A stretch of 64,000 nucleotides of DNA from Sodiomyces alkalinus F11. Taxonomy: Eukaryota > Ascomycota > Sordariomycetes > Glomerellales > Plectosphaerellaceae. Shown here piece after piece: positions 23,093 to 33,868 of the stretch. Position 1 is the first letter of the stretch. The number at the start of each line of letters is the position of its first letter. The notes under the pieces are model-generated. The model made no database searches, was not told where the DNA came from, and saw only the letters and a list, made by a program, of their open reading frames with translations. A program made the position numbers and the translations under genes. The stretch is taken from the NCBI RefSeq assembly GCF_003711515.1, contig NW_021167079.1, positions 5,698,385-5,762,384 of the forward strand. Reading direction: 5' to 3'.

Positions 23093-25824
23093 ATGGGTTC
23101 GGGCGGCGCCGAGGGCAATATACGTGTCTTCGTCCGCTTGGATAACCAGCCCGTCTTTGCCGGCGAAGAGATCAAATGCACAATCACCTTCAAGAACGTT
23201 GCTCAGGACACCAACCAGCAGAAGCATCCCCAGCGCCAGCTCAACCTCAACCTCCCCGAACGGCCCCGCCATCTCTCTCCACTCTCCCCGCTTTCTCCCC
23301 TACAACAACGGGGGAAGCCTATCGCCGGAGCTACCCCTTCCTCCGCCTCCCATGGTCCGACTCGAGGTCACCGCTCCGCCCTCTCCTTGAGTGCACCTGC
23401 CGGGTACTCCCGTGGCCGCCCTGGTTCGACGCAATGGCCGCCGCAGCTTCCCCCTCACCCGCCCAAATCGAGCGATAACCGGGGCCCCAGCCACAGACGT
23501 TCCATCTCCATCGTCTCCGTAGGCTCAGCCAGCACCGCAGCCGATGACACCCACAGCATTGCCAGCACTGCGCGACCGCAACGACCTGGTCGGGGCCATG
23601 CCCGTGCTTCAAGCTTGCAAATTGCTCCCCGCGTGGGCTTGGGAATCTCTGGGCCGCATTCAGGTAACACCTTGCTCTTCCCTCATCTCCTGCCCTTGTT
23701 TCTATTGCTACACCCACGCATGCTGACATCCATTGAGCGTCATTCATGCAGTCGTCCCAAATATCTGACCGACATCCCCGATCGTCTCACTCGGCCACCG
23801 CTCCGAATACACCCGCCATTGGCGGTCCATTCCGTCAATCCAGGTCCCCGTCCTCTGCGTTGTCTGAATTCAAATTTCCCATGGCACCGTCGCCCACCGC
23901 CGAATCGCAAGACGAAGAGAACAAGAACACCCCATCTCACGTAAACGACAACTTCCTGAGCCCACGTGCCGACAATCCCTCTTTGTCACGCCCGAAGGAT
24001 ACCACGCCGACCTCGACCCCGACATTTTCTCGTGATCCTCCTACACCAGCCATGCGGATACTATCTTCGACGAGCATGGGAAGCGGGACGCCACGGAGTA
24101 GCGGCGAATTCTACTCCATGAGCAACCATTCCTCCGAGACGCTGGCTTCGGAATACCCTGCCCAACAACCCTTGCGAGGCCACCATCGGCCTTCGCACAT
24201 GCGCCGGAGCTCGAATATGAGCCCTCAACAGCCCAAACTGCCAGAGAACATCATGATGGGTTACGCACAAGTACAAGGCTCCTTTACCCTAGACGGTTCC
24301 CTCATACATCTGGAGCCGTTTGAGCACGTCAAACGAAAGGCCGTAGTGAGCGGCCAAGGGGGCGGTGTCGTCGGTATCGACACAAACAAGCAGGGTGGAG
24401 GACTACTTCGGGGCTTCGGCTGGGGCAGTATCAGCACCTCATTGGGGGACTTGCTGGGAACTGGCGAGCTGAGCACCATCAAAGACATGCGCGGGATCGC
24501 CAAGTCCAAATCCATTCCGCTGTTGTCCACGCCGCAGTCCATCCTCTTCGTCGACCTGCAATTGGCGCCAGGCGAGAGCCGCGTCTTCGAATATTCCTTC
24601 CAGCTCCCGAGAGGCTTGCCGCCGACGCACAGGGGTAAGGCCATCAAAATCGCCTATACCCTGGTCATCGGCACCCAGCGCGCCGGTGGCACAAGGGAAC
24701 AACAAGTACGAACCGTCGAGATCCCATTCAGGGTGCTCGGTAGCGTCAACAGCCACGGCGAAATCCTCGGCCACGACCTCATGAACCCCTATGTCCTACT
24801 CCGGGACCAGGCTACCGTCAGAATCATCGACAAAGCCGTGACACCTGATCCACGAGCCAAGACGGCGCCACAACCCAGTGGCTCATCAATGGCCGACTTT
24901 TTCACCTACGTAGACGATCTTCTGCACCGGCCTCGCGACGGGACCCACACGGGCCTCCTGTCCCCGACAGTGATGCCCAGCTCCCGCCGACCGTCGGCCT
25001 TCGAACAGGCCACTTCGGCCAAGGAGGCGATCGATTTAGCTATCATGCGGAGCGCTTATGCCGCCGAGGGTGGCCAGAGCCCCAACCGCTTCGAAATCGC
25101 ACGCAACGGCCAGCGCGTCGGCGTTTTAACCATCGCACGACCCGCCTACCGCCTAGGCGAAACCGTCATCATGACCATCGACTTCTCCAACGCCGACATC
25201 CCCTGCTACGCCATCCATTGCGCCCTCGAGTCCGCGGAACGCATCGTGGACCCCCAACTCGCACTACGCTCCGACGCCTCCGTCCACCGCGTCACCCGCC
25301 GCGTCCACTCGTTCTCGTCCGACGCCGCGCTCTACGCCCGTCGTCTCACCTTCACACCTACCATCCCCATCTCCGTGTCACCCGAGTTCGTCACCTCCGG
25401 CGTGGCTCTCGAGTGGAAGATTCGCATCGAATTCGTCGTGCCCAGCACCGAGGTGGCCGCGTCCAACATTTCCGAGGCCCAGAGGCAACAGCAGCAACAG
25501 CAGCAGCAGCAGCAGCAGCAACGAGGTCACCAAGACTCCCAATCCGCCGTAGATGACGACGAAGCGGCCGAGGAAGCAGCCGTCCCTCTAGTGGCAGCCG
25601 CTGCCGAACCGAGCGTCGGGGCCGGGGACAGCAGCACAAGCGCTCATCCGCTCCTGGAGGAGATCTCCCGCGACGAACGCGGCGGCCTCGTCCTCGTAGC
25701 CGTGGAAAATATTGCCTGCGAGAGTTTCGAGGTCGCCGTCCCGCTGCGCGTGTACGGTGCCGCAGCCACCGGCCTCGAGAAGCTAGAGAGGGACGAGGCC
25801 GTTTCGGAGGGTCTCGTTGTCTGA
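23093..25824 (+). CDS. rgp1: Rgp1-family protein (Ric1-Rgp1 exchange factor for Ypt6/Rab6)
   Basis: With Ric1, Rgp1 activates the Golgi GTPase Ypt6/Rab6 for retrograde traffic. The protein opens MGSGGAEGNIRVFVRLDNQP and continues FAGEEIKCTITFKNV, an arrestin-like start typical of the family. A long Ser/Pro-rich low-complexity region follows, then the Rgp1 core from IMMGYAQVQGSFTLDGSLI through SILFVDLQLAPGESRVFEYSF, RGKAIKIAYTLVIGTQR and a second arrestin-like half (RVGVLTIARPAYRLGETVIM). A 15-residue stretch with 14 Gln comes from a CAG/CAA run near 25,487-25,521. One intron lies near 23,664-23,751, but the strong donor (CAG|GTAACA) and strong acceptor (CATGCAG) do not keep frame together. 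A GAG acceptor at 23,737 or a weaker donor (CGC|GTGGGC) would. The model is therefore about 885 residues with an uncertain junction. Confidence 0.85.
25487..25521 (+). repeat. CAG/CAA run coding for polyglutamine in rgp1
   Basis: An uninterrupted in-frame run of CAG and CAA codons gives a stretch of glutamines in an otherwise disordered segment before an acidic linker. Such runs vary in length between strains; no functional role is inferred. Confidence 0.85.
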
Positions 25825-26471
25825 GATGTCATTATTAGTGAACATCCCCACGTTCAACAGACCACAGAGACAGAAGAGGGGGACGGTGGCATCCGAAAGG
25901 TTCCCCAAACGAGTGGACATGAAGGGGCGGAGGACCCTAGAATCTGGGTTCAAGTTCAGCTTTCTTACCATGCCTAGCGATTCCATACCTACGGGAAGAG
26001 AGACACATATAATCTACGCGGTAGTGCAGACACGAATAGAAACTCAGAATACATCATCTCATGGACAAGCTGGCAAAATGTCGACGTCGGGTCGCTGTGG
26101 GATGCGGGCTCAGAACCTGACTGCGTACTGTCTCTACACATGTCTAAAGTTAGGTAAGGACGAAAGATGCATCATGCGCCAGATGTCCGGCTTGTATCTG
26201 CCCCCTTCGAGTTAATGATATGGTTTCCAACGACAATATAAGGAAGCCCGAATACTGAAGATGCAGACATTATGACACGGTGAGTTTTGAGTTTCCAAGC
26301 AGATCACCAAAGACCGAATCCGAAGGTTGTGCGGAGGCAATTGTCTTTTGAAAACCGAGTCACTAATTATTTTAGGGGGTATCACTATCGAAATAATAAC
26401 AGGAATATAGTAGTGATGATAATAAATAAAGAGCAGCGGATAACCTCCTTTTATCCGCCGGCTTAGATTCT
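25825..26471. other. Spacer between convergent rgp1 and WD40 gene
   Basis: 3' regions of two converging genes. The right half (26,300-26,460) is AT-rich. No supported gene. Confidence 0.5.
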
Positions 26472-29400
26472 TCATCTTTCACACACGGGCAGGGGGGAAG
26501 TGGCTGGCACGTCCTGGCCATTAACCTGGTCAGCAAAGTGTTCCCCCAACTGGTCCACGAGACCCGAGATGACCGAGTCACTGATGGCCTTGTCTCTAAC
26601 GGCGCGGTCGCTCAAAGCGGCGGCCGTTAATCGGAGCTCCGAGCCAAGCTCTGCGAGCGCCTCCTCGCTCACGGGCTCGACTGACAACGCAAGCTTCTTC
26701 CGATATGCTCGCAACGTGCGGCAGGCCTGCTCGGTGGCCATGCTGAGGGATCCGAAGGGACCGCCTGCGCCGCCGCTTCGCAGGCTAGGCGAACTCTTCT
26801 TTCGAGAGTTGATGCTGAGGGCCGGCAACGACGGGCGCCTCGACACCCGCGATTTCGGGCTTTGGGGTGGACTATTGGAGGGGCTATTAGAGGACAGACG
26901 ACGGCATGGGGTGTCGTTTTCGGCAATGGTACCAGACGGGCTGGACTGGTGAGTCCCTTTTGGAGTGACAGCACTGTTCAGGTTCAGACCATATCGCGAC
27001 GTCCGCCGATTCAAAGTCCTGGGCGGTGAGCGGCGGCCAGTCGTCGGGGAGGGTCGCTGAAATTCAGCCAGTTCCGCCTTGGAAAGAACGCGTCGCAGCG
27101 GAGGACGGGCCGAAACGGAATCCGCACTCTTTACGGGCGACGGATCTCTACTCGTCGAACCAGGCGAGTATTCCTGCATGTCCATGCCCCAGCGCATCAT
27201 GGTCCCGTCCGAGCCCACGCTGACGACGTTCTGATACCCGTCTTCATCATCGACGAGTGCAACGCCATTGATGGCTTCCGTGTGTCCCCACTCGCGGTCT
27301 ATAAAGCTACCGGTTTGGGCGTCGTATAATCGGACGGATTTGTCTGTGTTCGATAACCCCAGCAAGATGCCGCCTTCCTTGCCAGGACAAGGGCTTGCAG
27401 TCAACGAATCGAGGATTGCGGCCTCCACGCCTCTTTCGTCGACGCAGCGAAAAGACGAGAGTTGCTTGCCTGTAGCGAGATCGTACTGACAGACGGATCG
27501 ATCCAGCATGGACACGAAAGCCGTGTTGTCGCCTTCGCCCAAGACGAAGGAGGTCGGGGATGCCTTCAGGGCGATGTGTCGCGAATTGAGAGCCGCGATC
27601 GCGTTGGGGTCTTCTTCCTTGCGGACTACGTCGTAAATCTGCATCGATCTATCCAAGGAACAGGTGATAATTCTGCTGTCGGATGGCATATGTACCTTGA
27701 CCACCTTGGCCGGCGAATCGAGCGTCTGAACATGTTCGATGGCGCCTCGGGATGATCGGTGGAACAGCTGGGTGGTTCGGTCCCTTCCGCATGAGGCCAT
27801 TAAAAACTTCGAATCGTCTTCATAGACGCTGATGGACTGGCAATCCGCGGCATGGGCTTTGGTCTCCAGCAAGCACTGCTGGGTCTTGGCATCGATGACC
27901 TTGAGGACTCCGAGCTTGTCTCCCACCAGAAGAAGCTTCCCAGCCCTAGTGGCGCGGACGATGTTGAGCTGGTTTCCGGTGTCCATGTCGTTTTCAGGGA
28001 CAACCTGTTCGAGGGGAACATGGAGGGACGACTTGATTCTCCCGTCCAGATCCCAGAAAACTACCCGCCCAGACCCCGACCATGTCAGGAAGGCAGCGTC
28101 CTGAACGTTGGGTTTGGGTAGAGCCTGAATACCCAGGATCTGATCTCCGTGACCGGGCAGCTGAATGTGAGAGTCGTCTTCCTCCGTCTCACCGGGGATA
28201 TAACTTGAGCTCCAAATGTCTATCGAACGTTTTGCGTCGATAATGACTAAATTCTCGATCAAGAAGCCCATGGCGACGAGGCCAGTCCGCGCCTTGCTCC
28301 TTGTTAGTACACATTCCGGCAGACAGTCCAGGACCGCCCTCAGGCTAAGGGTGGCAAATTGGCCAGATTTGCCCCCGACGTAAACGGTGGCGTGGCGGAT
28401 GGTAATGGAGGCGACGGGGAAGTCGAGATTGATGCAACGAAGCAGCCTCGCTTGTTTCCCATGATCGTCGACAATGCACACATCGCCCCCCTCAGAGCAA
28501 ACGACGATGCGGGAGTCATCCACGGCGACGGCACAGGTGAAGGTTGCCGCTAGGAGGGGACCCAGGAGCACGTTGCGGCCCGGAAGGGCTTTTCTCTTCG
28601 AATAGTTCGAGTGCGAGGCGGTGGCGGGCTCAGACGCGAACTTTTGTTTGACGGGGGACACGGCCTGGGCGTCGTCGGCTTTCCAGACCTTGATATGGCG
28701 AACGCCGAAAGTGACCAGATTGTTCCCCATCCAGACCATGCCCTTTATGGTGGATGTACACCTGTTCTGTTGGTGGAGCTTGGCGGCTCCGGTCCGAGCA
28801 TCTACTCTCCAGAGATAGAGAAAGCCATCGTTGGCAGTGCCAAGTGAGGCGAGCCACCTAGTGTCAGCGGACCAGGCTATAGCCTTGACGCCGAAGGCGT
28901 GCTCGCTGATGGAAACGAGCGGGGTATCGGAAGAGTTATCTTCGAGGCCAAATATGAGAACACGGGGAGCATAGCCTGTTTCACCGACAGCCAGGTATTT
29001 TCCATCCCGGCTCAAGGCCAGACAGGTTGCCGCCTTGATGCGCTCGCGGCTGGTCCAGGTTCTGGAGGTAGGGGACTCGGACCAGTCGACAGAGCCATAA
29101 AAGGATTCACGGGCGCCCAAGGCCACTCTGTTCCTACTATCGTTGGCTTTGGGTGTCGAGGTGGGGGTAGACGGCGCGTAAGCCGACGCAGAGTGAGAGT
29201 GCGTGGCGCCGTAAACGGGCTGAGCGGTAGGCCTCGCTCTGTAGAAGCGTTGCGAATAATGTTCCCCGTCCACGTCTACGACCACGACAGCACCGCCGGC
29301 AATATAGGCAAAGGAGGACTGTACAGCGTCAAAACCGGTAGGGGAGACGCAGGTGGTCCCTACCACCCTCTTGAGGGCGAGGCGAGATTCATGATGGGGA

Positions 29401-29489
29401 CGCCCTCGCAGGGGAGATCGAGAGGGACGTTGAAGATAGGGAGAATTAGACGGGGTCAGCTTGAGACGGTTGGTAGGTGTGGCGTTCAT
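26472..29489 (-). CDS. Large WD40-repeat protein, MABP1/WDR62-like
   Basis: Single-exon protein of 1,005 residues. Residues about 37-780 form many WD40 repeats, apparently two stacked propellers; recognisable units include GDDNTAFVSMLDRSVCQYDL, YQNVVSVGSDGTMMRWGMD and SKFLMASCGRDRTTQLFHRS. The opening ALKRVVGTTCVSPTGFDAV and the IAGGAVVVVDVD block match the MABP1/WDR62 group, whose animal members are JNK scaffolds at spindle poles. The C-terminal 220 residues are Ser/Pro/Arg-rich and end in a helical segment. The fungal role is not established, so a scaffold function is inference from fold only. The start is the first Met of the frame. It converges with rgp1, with no sign of shared regulation. 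Confidence 0.82.
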   Translation of the reverse strand: MNATPTNRLKLTPSNSPYLQRPSRSPLRGRPHHESRLALKRVVGTTCVSPTGFDAVQSSFAYIAGGAVVVVDVDGEHYSQRFYRARPTAQPVYGATHSHSASAYAPSTPTSTPKANDSRNRVALGARESFYGSVDWSESPTSRTWTSRERIKAATCLALSRDGKYLAVGETGYAPRVLIFGLEDNSSDTPLVSISEHAFGVKAIAWSADTRWLASLGTANDGFLYLWRVDARTGAAKLHQQNRCTSTIKGMVWMGNNLVTFGVRHIKVWKADDAQAVSPVKQKFASEPATASHSNYSKRKALPGRNVLLGPLLAATFTCAVAVDDSRIVVCSEGGDVCIVDDHGKQARLLRCINLDFPVASITIRHATVYVGGKSGQFATLSLRAVLDCLPECVLTRSKARTGLVAMGFLIENLVIIDAKRSIDIWSSSYIPGETEEDDSHIQLPGHGDQILGIQALPKPNVQDAAFLTWSGSGRVVFWDLDGRIKSSLHVPLEQVVPENDMDTGNQLNIVRATRAGKLLLVGDKLGVLKVIDAKTQQCLLETKAHAADCQSISVYEDDSKFLMASCGRDRTTQLFHRSSRGAIEHVQTLDSPAKVVKVHMPSDSRIITCSLDRSMQIYDVVRKEEDPNAIAALNSRHIALKASPTSFVLGEGDNTAFVSMLDRSVCQYDLATGKQLSSFRCVDERGVEAAILDSLTASPCPGKEGGILLGLSNTDKSVRLYDAQTGSFIDREWGHTEAINGVALVDDEDGYQNVVSVGSDGTMMRWGMDMQEYSPGSTSRDPSPVKSADSVSARPPLRRVLSKAELAEFQRPSPTTGRRSPPRTLNRRTSRYGLNLNSAVTPKGTHQSSPSGTIAENDTPCRRLSSNSPSNSPPQSPKSRVSRRPSLPALSINSRKKSSPSLRSGGAGGPFGSLSMATEQACRTLRAYRKKLALSVEPVSEEALAELGSELRLTAAALSDRAVRDKAISDSVISGLVDQLGEHFADQVNGQDVPATSPLPVCER

Positions 29490-31469
29490 CGTATTCGCAT
29501 TTCCATTCGGGAGTTCGGGGGCGGCCTTGGGGGGAGGCGGATCAATGCTGCGGTGATGGTTGGGGGACGCTGTACGGGGTGGGAACGTCTGGCCTGCTGA
29601 CGAAGGATCATTCAGTCAGAAGTTTCGGGGAGGGCAAATTGAAAAGCAATTGGAAAAGCCAGGAAGAAATCAAGGTAGTATCGTCTTCAAATGTATTGCC
29701 GTCGGTGGTATTGGCAGAATGTAGCGGAGGCGCAGGTGGAGGTATAGGGTATAGATACGACGGGATACTGCTAGGGGACCAGGTAGCCGACCGAGAGGAT
29801 GATAACTAGTCGGTAGTTGTCGTCGGTAAGTCTGCGATTTCTATGTGGGAAAGCGAAGCAGCCAGAGCGAAGAAAGAACGAGTGAAACGGCCGTAGAAAT
29901 CCTGGATTCAAGTGCGCAAAAAGACGAAAGGCTGGTAAATGGGCGAAACCTTAAAGTCGTTAGCAAAGGGTCGGTCCATGGCATTTCCATTCAGAAGCGC
30001 AATACGGAAAGAGACATACAGCGACATTAATGTATATAAGCGAAGATCGAGAAAGTTTGACCCTTGCGGCCTTGGATGAAACGAAGTTTTACAGAAAATT
30101 AGAAAAGAAAAATAAAAGAAAGACAGAGGTAAGAGCGGTACGGATTTGCACACCGCTTCTGGTAAGAGGGGGGGAAAACCGCGGCTGAAGAGAAGAATAA
30201 AAGTTCGAAGATCTGTGATGGGTGATGGGTGGAATTTTCGGGAGCTGTCGGTATGTCTGAGCTCTACCTGGGAAAAGAATTAGAAAGAAAAAGAGTGTGA
30301 AACGAGTAGTGTTATCCCTTCGAAATCGTTGAAAGGAGGGAGAGATGGAGAGATGGAGAGATGGAGAGATCTCACAGGAGTGTGTGGTGTTGGTGGTGTT
30401 TGGTTGGTGTTTCTCCCTCGGGAGAGGGGCCGGGGTCGCATGCAGCACGGATCTCTCCTTGGCCTGGGGTTGGCAGCTACCCCTGCTGCCACTTCCCTCC
30501 TCTGTTGTTACCCCTGGTGATAGCGGAAAGTACGGTTACCATAGGAGGACTAGCGGCGAACCGGAGTTCTCAGGCGGCAGGGGCAGCCCCAGGACAGCCT
30601 GGGTGGGGCTCGTCACCAAACTCTGATAGCCCATTGTCCAATACCGACAAGCGTTTTGGCCAATAGAAACGACCATCACCTCCTAAACCCACTGAAAATC
30701 TTGAAAATCATCCTGCGCGTGGGGGAACGCGGCTTGCACGTCTTGCTTCGTACGGAGTACTGTACAACGTACAACGTGCAAACTCTCCTACTGCAGGTGA
30801 TTAGGCAAGCAATAGGCGCTGTGTCGATTCATCTGAATTACCCATGTACCACGATGTGATGATAAGAATGAGAATCGCCAAAAAGAGCTATACCAAAGTC
30901 TGAATAACCATTGGCATCTCAGTGAGGAATAAGGTAGTCAACATCTACGGAACAATGTACTTGTACTGGCTTGCCGACTTGACGCAAGCCTTGCCACAAA
31001 GGTATCCCCCTAAAATGAGGTCTGCCAGGGTCCAGGTCCAGGACGCCAATGCCCAAGCGTGGTGTGGTCTTACCCTCAAGACCTCTTCAATGTCGTGTTC
31101 CAGCGACGAGCATACCAAGTCATCACGATTGAGGACTGGTCTTTCCTCTTCGACGTAATCCATATCCTACATCCAATTACACCGTGAGACGCCGAGCTTC
31201 GCTTAATCTTACAAGCTGGATACCGAGAAGACGCACAATCTTGTGCAGCCCAGTCCACCGCACCATCCCCGTCCACTTACTGTACAGATAGATACAAATC
31301 GGGGCGACGGGACACGACACAGAGACACAGAGATCTGATGGAGTGATCTCGGTCCCTCACGCCCTTCTCCAGTGCCTTCCCATTCAAACCTCATCAACCT
31401 CGCCCAACCCGTAGATATCCATGCCATGTGACGCCCCCAGCTCCTCCAAAGACGCCAGATGCACGTCCC
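29490..31469. other. Spacer upstream of the WD40 gene and downstream of rrg9
   Basis: No supported gene in about 2 kb. It holds an eight-base tandem repeat at 30,341-30,370 and a CTTCGTACGGAGTACTGTAC palindrome-like motif at 30,747-30,766. Small frames on both strands have biased composition only. Confidence 0.5.
30341..30370. repeat. Octamer tandem repeat (AGAGATGG)n
   Basis: Nearly four copies of an eight-base A/G-rich unit in the spacer upstream of the WD40 gene. Confidence 0.9.
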
Positions 31470-32438
31470 TCACAGAATCTTCCCACCCAGCTTCCTCTGC
31501 AGCGAGGCCCCAGCATCCGCCTCCTCCAGCTCCCGTCTCCGCTCGATGGCCGCCCGCCTGCGCTCATGATACGACGGCTCCCGCACGATCCCCTTCTTCC
31601 TCCACTTCCGCGGCGGCTTGACCCCCAGCTCAGCATACCGCGACCACACCGACATGCCGCGACGGAACCACCGCTCCCGCCTCTCCTCCTCCTCTTCCGT
31701 ACTCGGCGTCCACTTGCTCCGCAGGATCCGCCGAATCGCCTCGGGCGACACCTCGAACTTCTCCGCCAGCTGCGCCGTCCCGTACTCGTCCGGGAACTGC
31801 TGGTGCAGCGCCCGGATCCCCGCGATTGCGTCGGGCGAGAGACGCTTTAGCGGCCGCCACCCTTCGGGGAACTTCTCCTTGAGCGCCTCCTTCTGGACAC
31901 GCCAGGGCTCGAGCCTTTCCGTTTGCGGCCCGGCCGTGCTGTCGCCGGACTTGGACCGCGGCTTCGCCTCTGCGTCCTTCTCCTTGGCCGTCTTCTTTTT
32001 CTTCTTTTGTTTCTTTCCTCTTTCCTCTTGCGTCTTTACCTTCCCTGGCCCCGTTGATGATGGTTCCCAATCTCGGTCAGACCTGGCCTGCGCGTTCGTA
32101 TCGCCCACGTCTAATGTCGTCTTTTCCGTTTTCTGTTTGCCCTTATTCGGATCCGCATTCGATATTTCGAGCTGCGGATTTCTTGGTGACAGGACCGTGC
32201 CCGATTCCGCGTCGGTAGTATGTTTTGCGGCGTCAGGCGTATGATCGCTCCCACTCGCCTCCTTTTCTAATGCCCTGATGACGGACGTCGAGAAAGTGTT
32301 CTTTCGTCCATGTGAGAGTGCTACCCGTGGCGAATAGGCCGGAATAAACCGCGAGGGGGATGCAGGGAGGTCGAAGTTGTGTATTTGTGCGAGGTTCCGG
32401 ATGAAGAGCCTCAGAGAGGCCGTTCTACAGCAAATCAT
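31470..32438 (-). CDS. rrg9: Rrg9/neugrin-like mitochondrial protein (respiratory growth)
   Basis: Rrg9 is needed for respiratory growth and mitochondrial genome upkeep in yeast; the animal relative neugrin acts in mitochondrial rRNA metabolism. Single-exon protein of 322 residues. The N-terminus is rich in Arg, Ser and hydrophobic residues with few acids (RTASLRLFIRNLAQ), fitting a mitochondrial presequence. A disordered middle with Lys-rich runs follows. The conserved C-terminal domain reads LSPDAIAGIRALHQQFPDEY, KFEVSPEAIRRILRSKW and RWFRRGMSVW, the helix-turn-helix-like core of the family. Yeast Rrg9 is shorter; the extra length is the disordered middle. The neighbouring mitochondrial genes (Phe-tRNA synthetase, carrier, Mge1) are probably coincidental. 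Confidence 0.88.
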   Translation of the reverse strand: MICCRTASLRLFIRNLAQIHNFDLPASPSRFIPAYSPRVALSHGRKNTFSTSVIRALEKEASGSDHTPDAAKHTTDAESGTVLSPRNPQLEISNADPNKGKQKTEKTTLDVGDTNAQARSDRDWEPSSTGPGKVKTQEERGKKQKKKKKTAKEKDAEAKPRSKSGDSTAGPQTERLEPWRVQKEALKEKFPEGWRPLKRLSPDAIAGIRALHQQFPDEYGTAQLAEKFEVSPEAIRRILRSKWTPSTEEEEERRERWFRRGMSVWSRYAELGVKPPRKWRKKGIVREPSYHERRRAAIERRRELEEADAGASLQRKLGGKIL

Positions 32439-33085
32439 GGCCTCGTAAATAAATAAAAAATGGGCAGCGAACTGCGAGGTCTCTTTTTTTTGGATTCGCG
32501 ATGGATGAGGGAAGGGGTGAAAAGAAAAGAAGAAAAAAAGCGATGGACAAGCTCCGCGACAGGATCCCTGTTCTGCATTCTCTAGAACGGGATCGGAGCA
32601 ACGGGATGAAACTGGCCGACCACAAAATTAGTGGGGACCTGCCAAGGTACGTACTGTATGTATCCAAGTACCGTATTCGTACAACCAGTGGCCACTGTCA
32701 CCCGCGGAGCAGATTGTGTGATATCTGTCTCTAATCAGCGAGACAAAGCTTTTAACTTTTAACCTGTAATTATTTTCAAATGACTCGTTTTCAACTTAAT
32801 AGTGACGATATTGGCACCTTGTATGATTCAAGTGGGAGTTTGACCCGGTCTCCAAATCAGGATGAACATCTCCCAACACCGGGCTGCTACTCCACCGCTA
32901 AATGATAACCTGATATTTCCTTTCCCCGTCCCCGTGAACGCCATGCAATGATTTGAATCTGGGCCACACCTTGGTTGCTTTGCTGTTTGCTGGCAGGGCT
33001 AGTCGAATTTAGATAATAGATACAGAAACCCTAACCGCCGACGAATTGAGTTGTGTCTTTCGTTCCATCCAGTCATCGTCCATTC
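32439..33085. other. Spacer between rrg9 and calcipressin genes
   Basis: rrg9 promoter region and calcipressin 3' region. No supported gene and no repeat of note. Confidence 0.5.
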
Positions 33086-33868
33086 TCATGCATCGTGCAT
33101 AAGCTCCACAGGTGGCCGTGCCGTGTGTGCCATGATGGGCTTGGGTTGGTCGATGGGGCTCGGTTCGTCCGTCATGTCCTCGAGACAAATAGCCGGGAGG
33201 TCTGGGCTGGTGCCGTGGGCGTCAGGGCGGTACAAGAGGGTAGAGCTCCTGCTTCGGGTCTGACCAGGAGCCGCCGGCCCAGTTGAGCGGCCCACTGGGC
33301 TGACGGGGGTCTCGGCACCGGCCTGGGAATGATGATGCAGTCTGGCCAGGGCCTCGGCGAGATCCTCCGCATGCACCAGCTTGTTCGGGGCGTCCTCGAG
33401 ACGCATTTCCCAGTCGTGAGGCGGAGACGGCGGCGGCGAGATGAAGAAGAGCTTGCCGGCGTCCGGGAGGGCTAGGTGGCGGTCCTTCGCGTCGGTGTCC
33501 ACGGCGGTGGGGGCACCGAAATAGACGCGAAGGGTGTTTCCGAGGATCGATTCGCCGTCCCAGATCTGCCGGACGACTATGGCGGAGGCCTCATCGTAGA
33601 AGGAAACGACGATGCGGCGGAAGGACTTGAGTGGTGACCAGGCGTGAATCGGAGCGGTTTGGGCGATGAGCTCACGGATAGTCTGTAGGTTGTCGGGGCG
33701 GAAGATGTCGAGGTCCTGAAGGTTTGTGAACAGCAGAGTATTCGAAGGGGGTGTCGGTTGTACTAGTGGTGGGATGTTGGAGAGGTCGAGGGAGAGACTC
33801 TGCTTGCTCGAGGACCGGCGAGAGAAGAGGGGGCGAGAGTCTGCGGGGCTGCTTGGCGTGCTCTCCAT
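33086..33868 (-). CDS. Calcipressin (regulator of calcineurin, RCAN family)
   Basis: Binds and modulates the Ca2+/calmodulin phosphatase calcineurin in the cytosol. Single-exon protein of 260 residues from the Met at 33868 (MESTPSSPADS); an upstream Met at 33928 would add 20 residues. An RRM-like fold covers LLFTNLQDLDIFRPDNLQTI through SFRRIVVSFYDEASAIVVRQ and LRVYFGAP. The family signature LFFISPPPSPPHDWEMR follows, its SP repeats being phosphorylation sites in homologues. The tail has PAICLEDM, which resembles a PxIxIT-type calcineurin docking site (inference), and PPVELMHDA at the end. No intron is needed. Confidence 0.9.
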   Translation of the reverse strand: MESTPSSPADSRPLFSRRSSSKQSLSLDLSNIPPLVQPTPPSNTLLFTNLQDLDIFRPDNLQTIRELIAQTAPIHAWSPLKSFRRIVVSFYDEASAIVVRQIWDGESILGNTLRVYFGAPTAVDTDAKDRHLALPDAGKLFFISPPPSPPHDWEMRLEDAPNKLVHAEDLAEALARLHHHSQAGAETPVSPVGRSTGPAAPGQTRSRSSTLLYRPDAHGTSPDLPAICLEDMTDEPSPIDQPKPIMAHTARPPVELMHDA

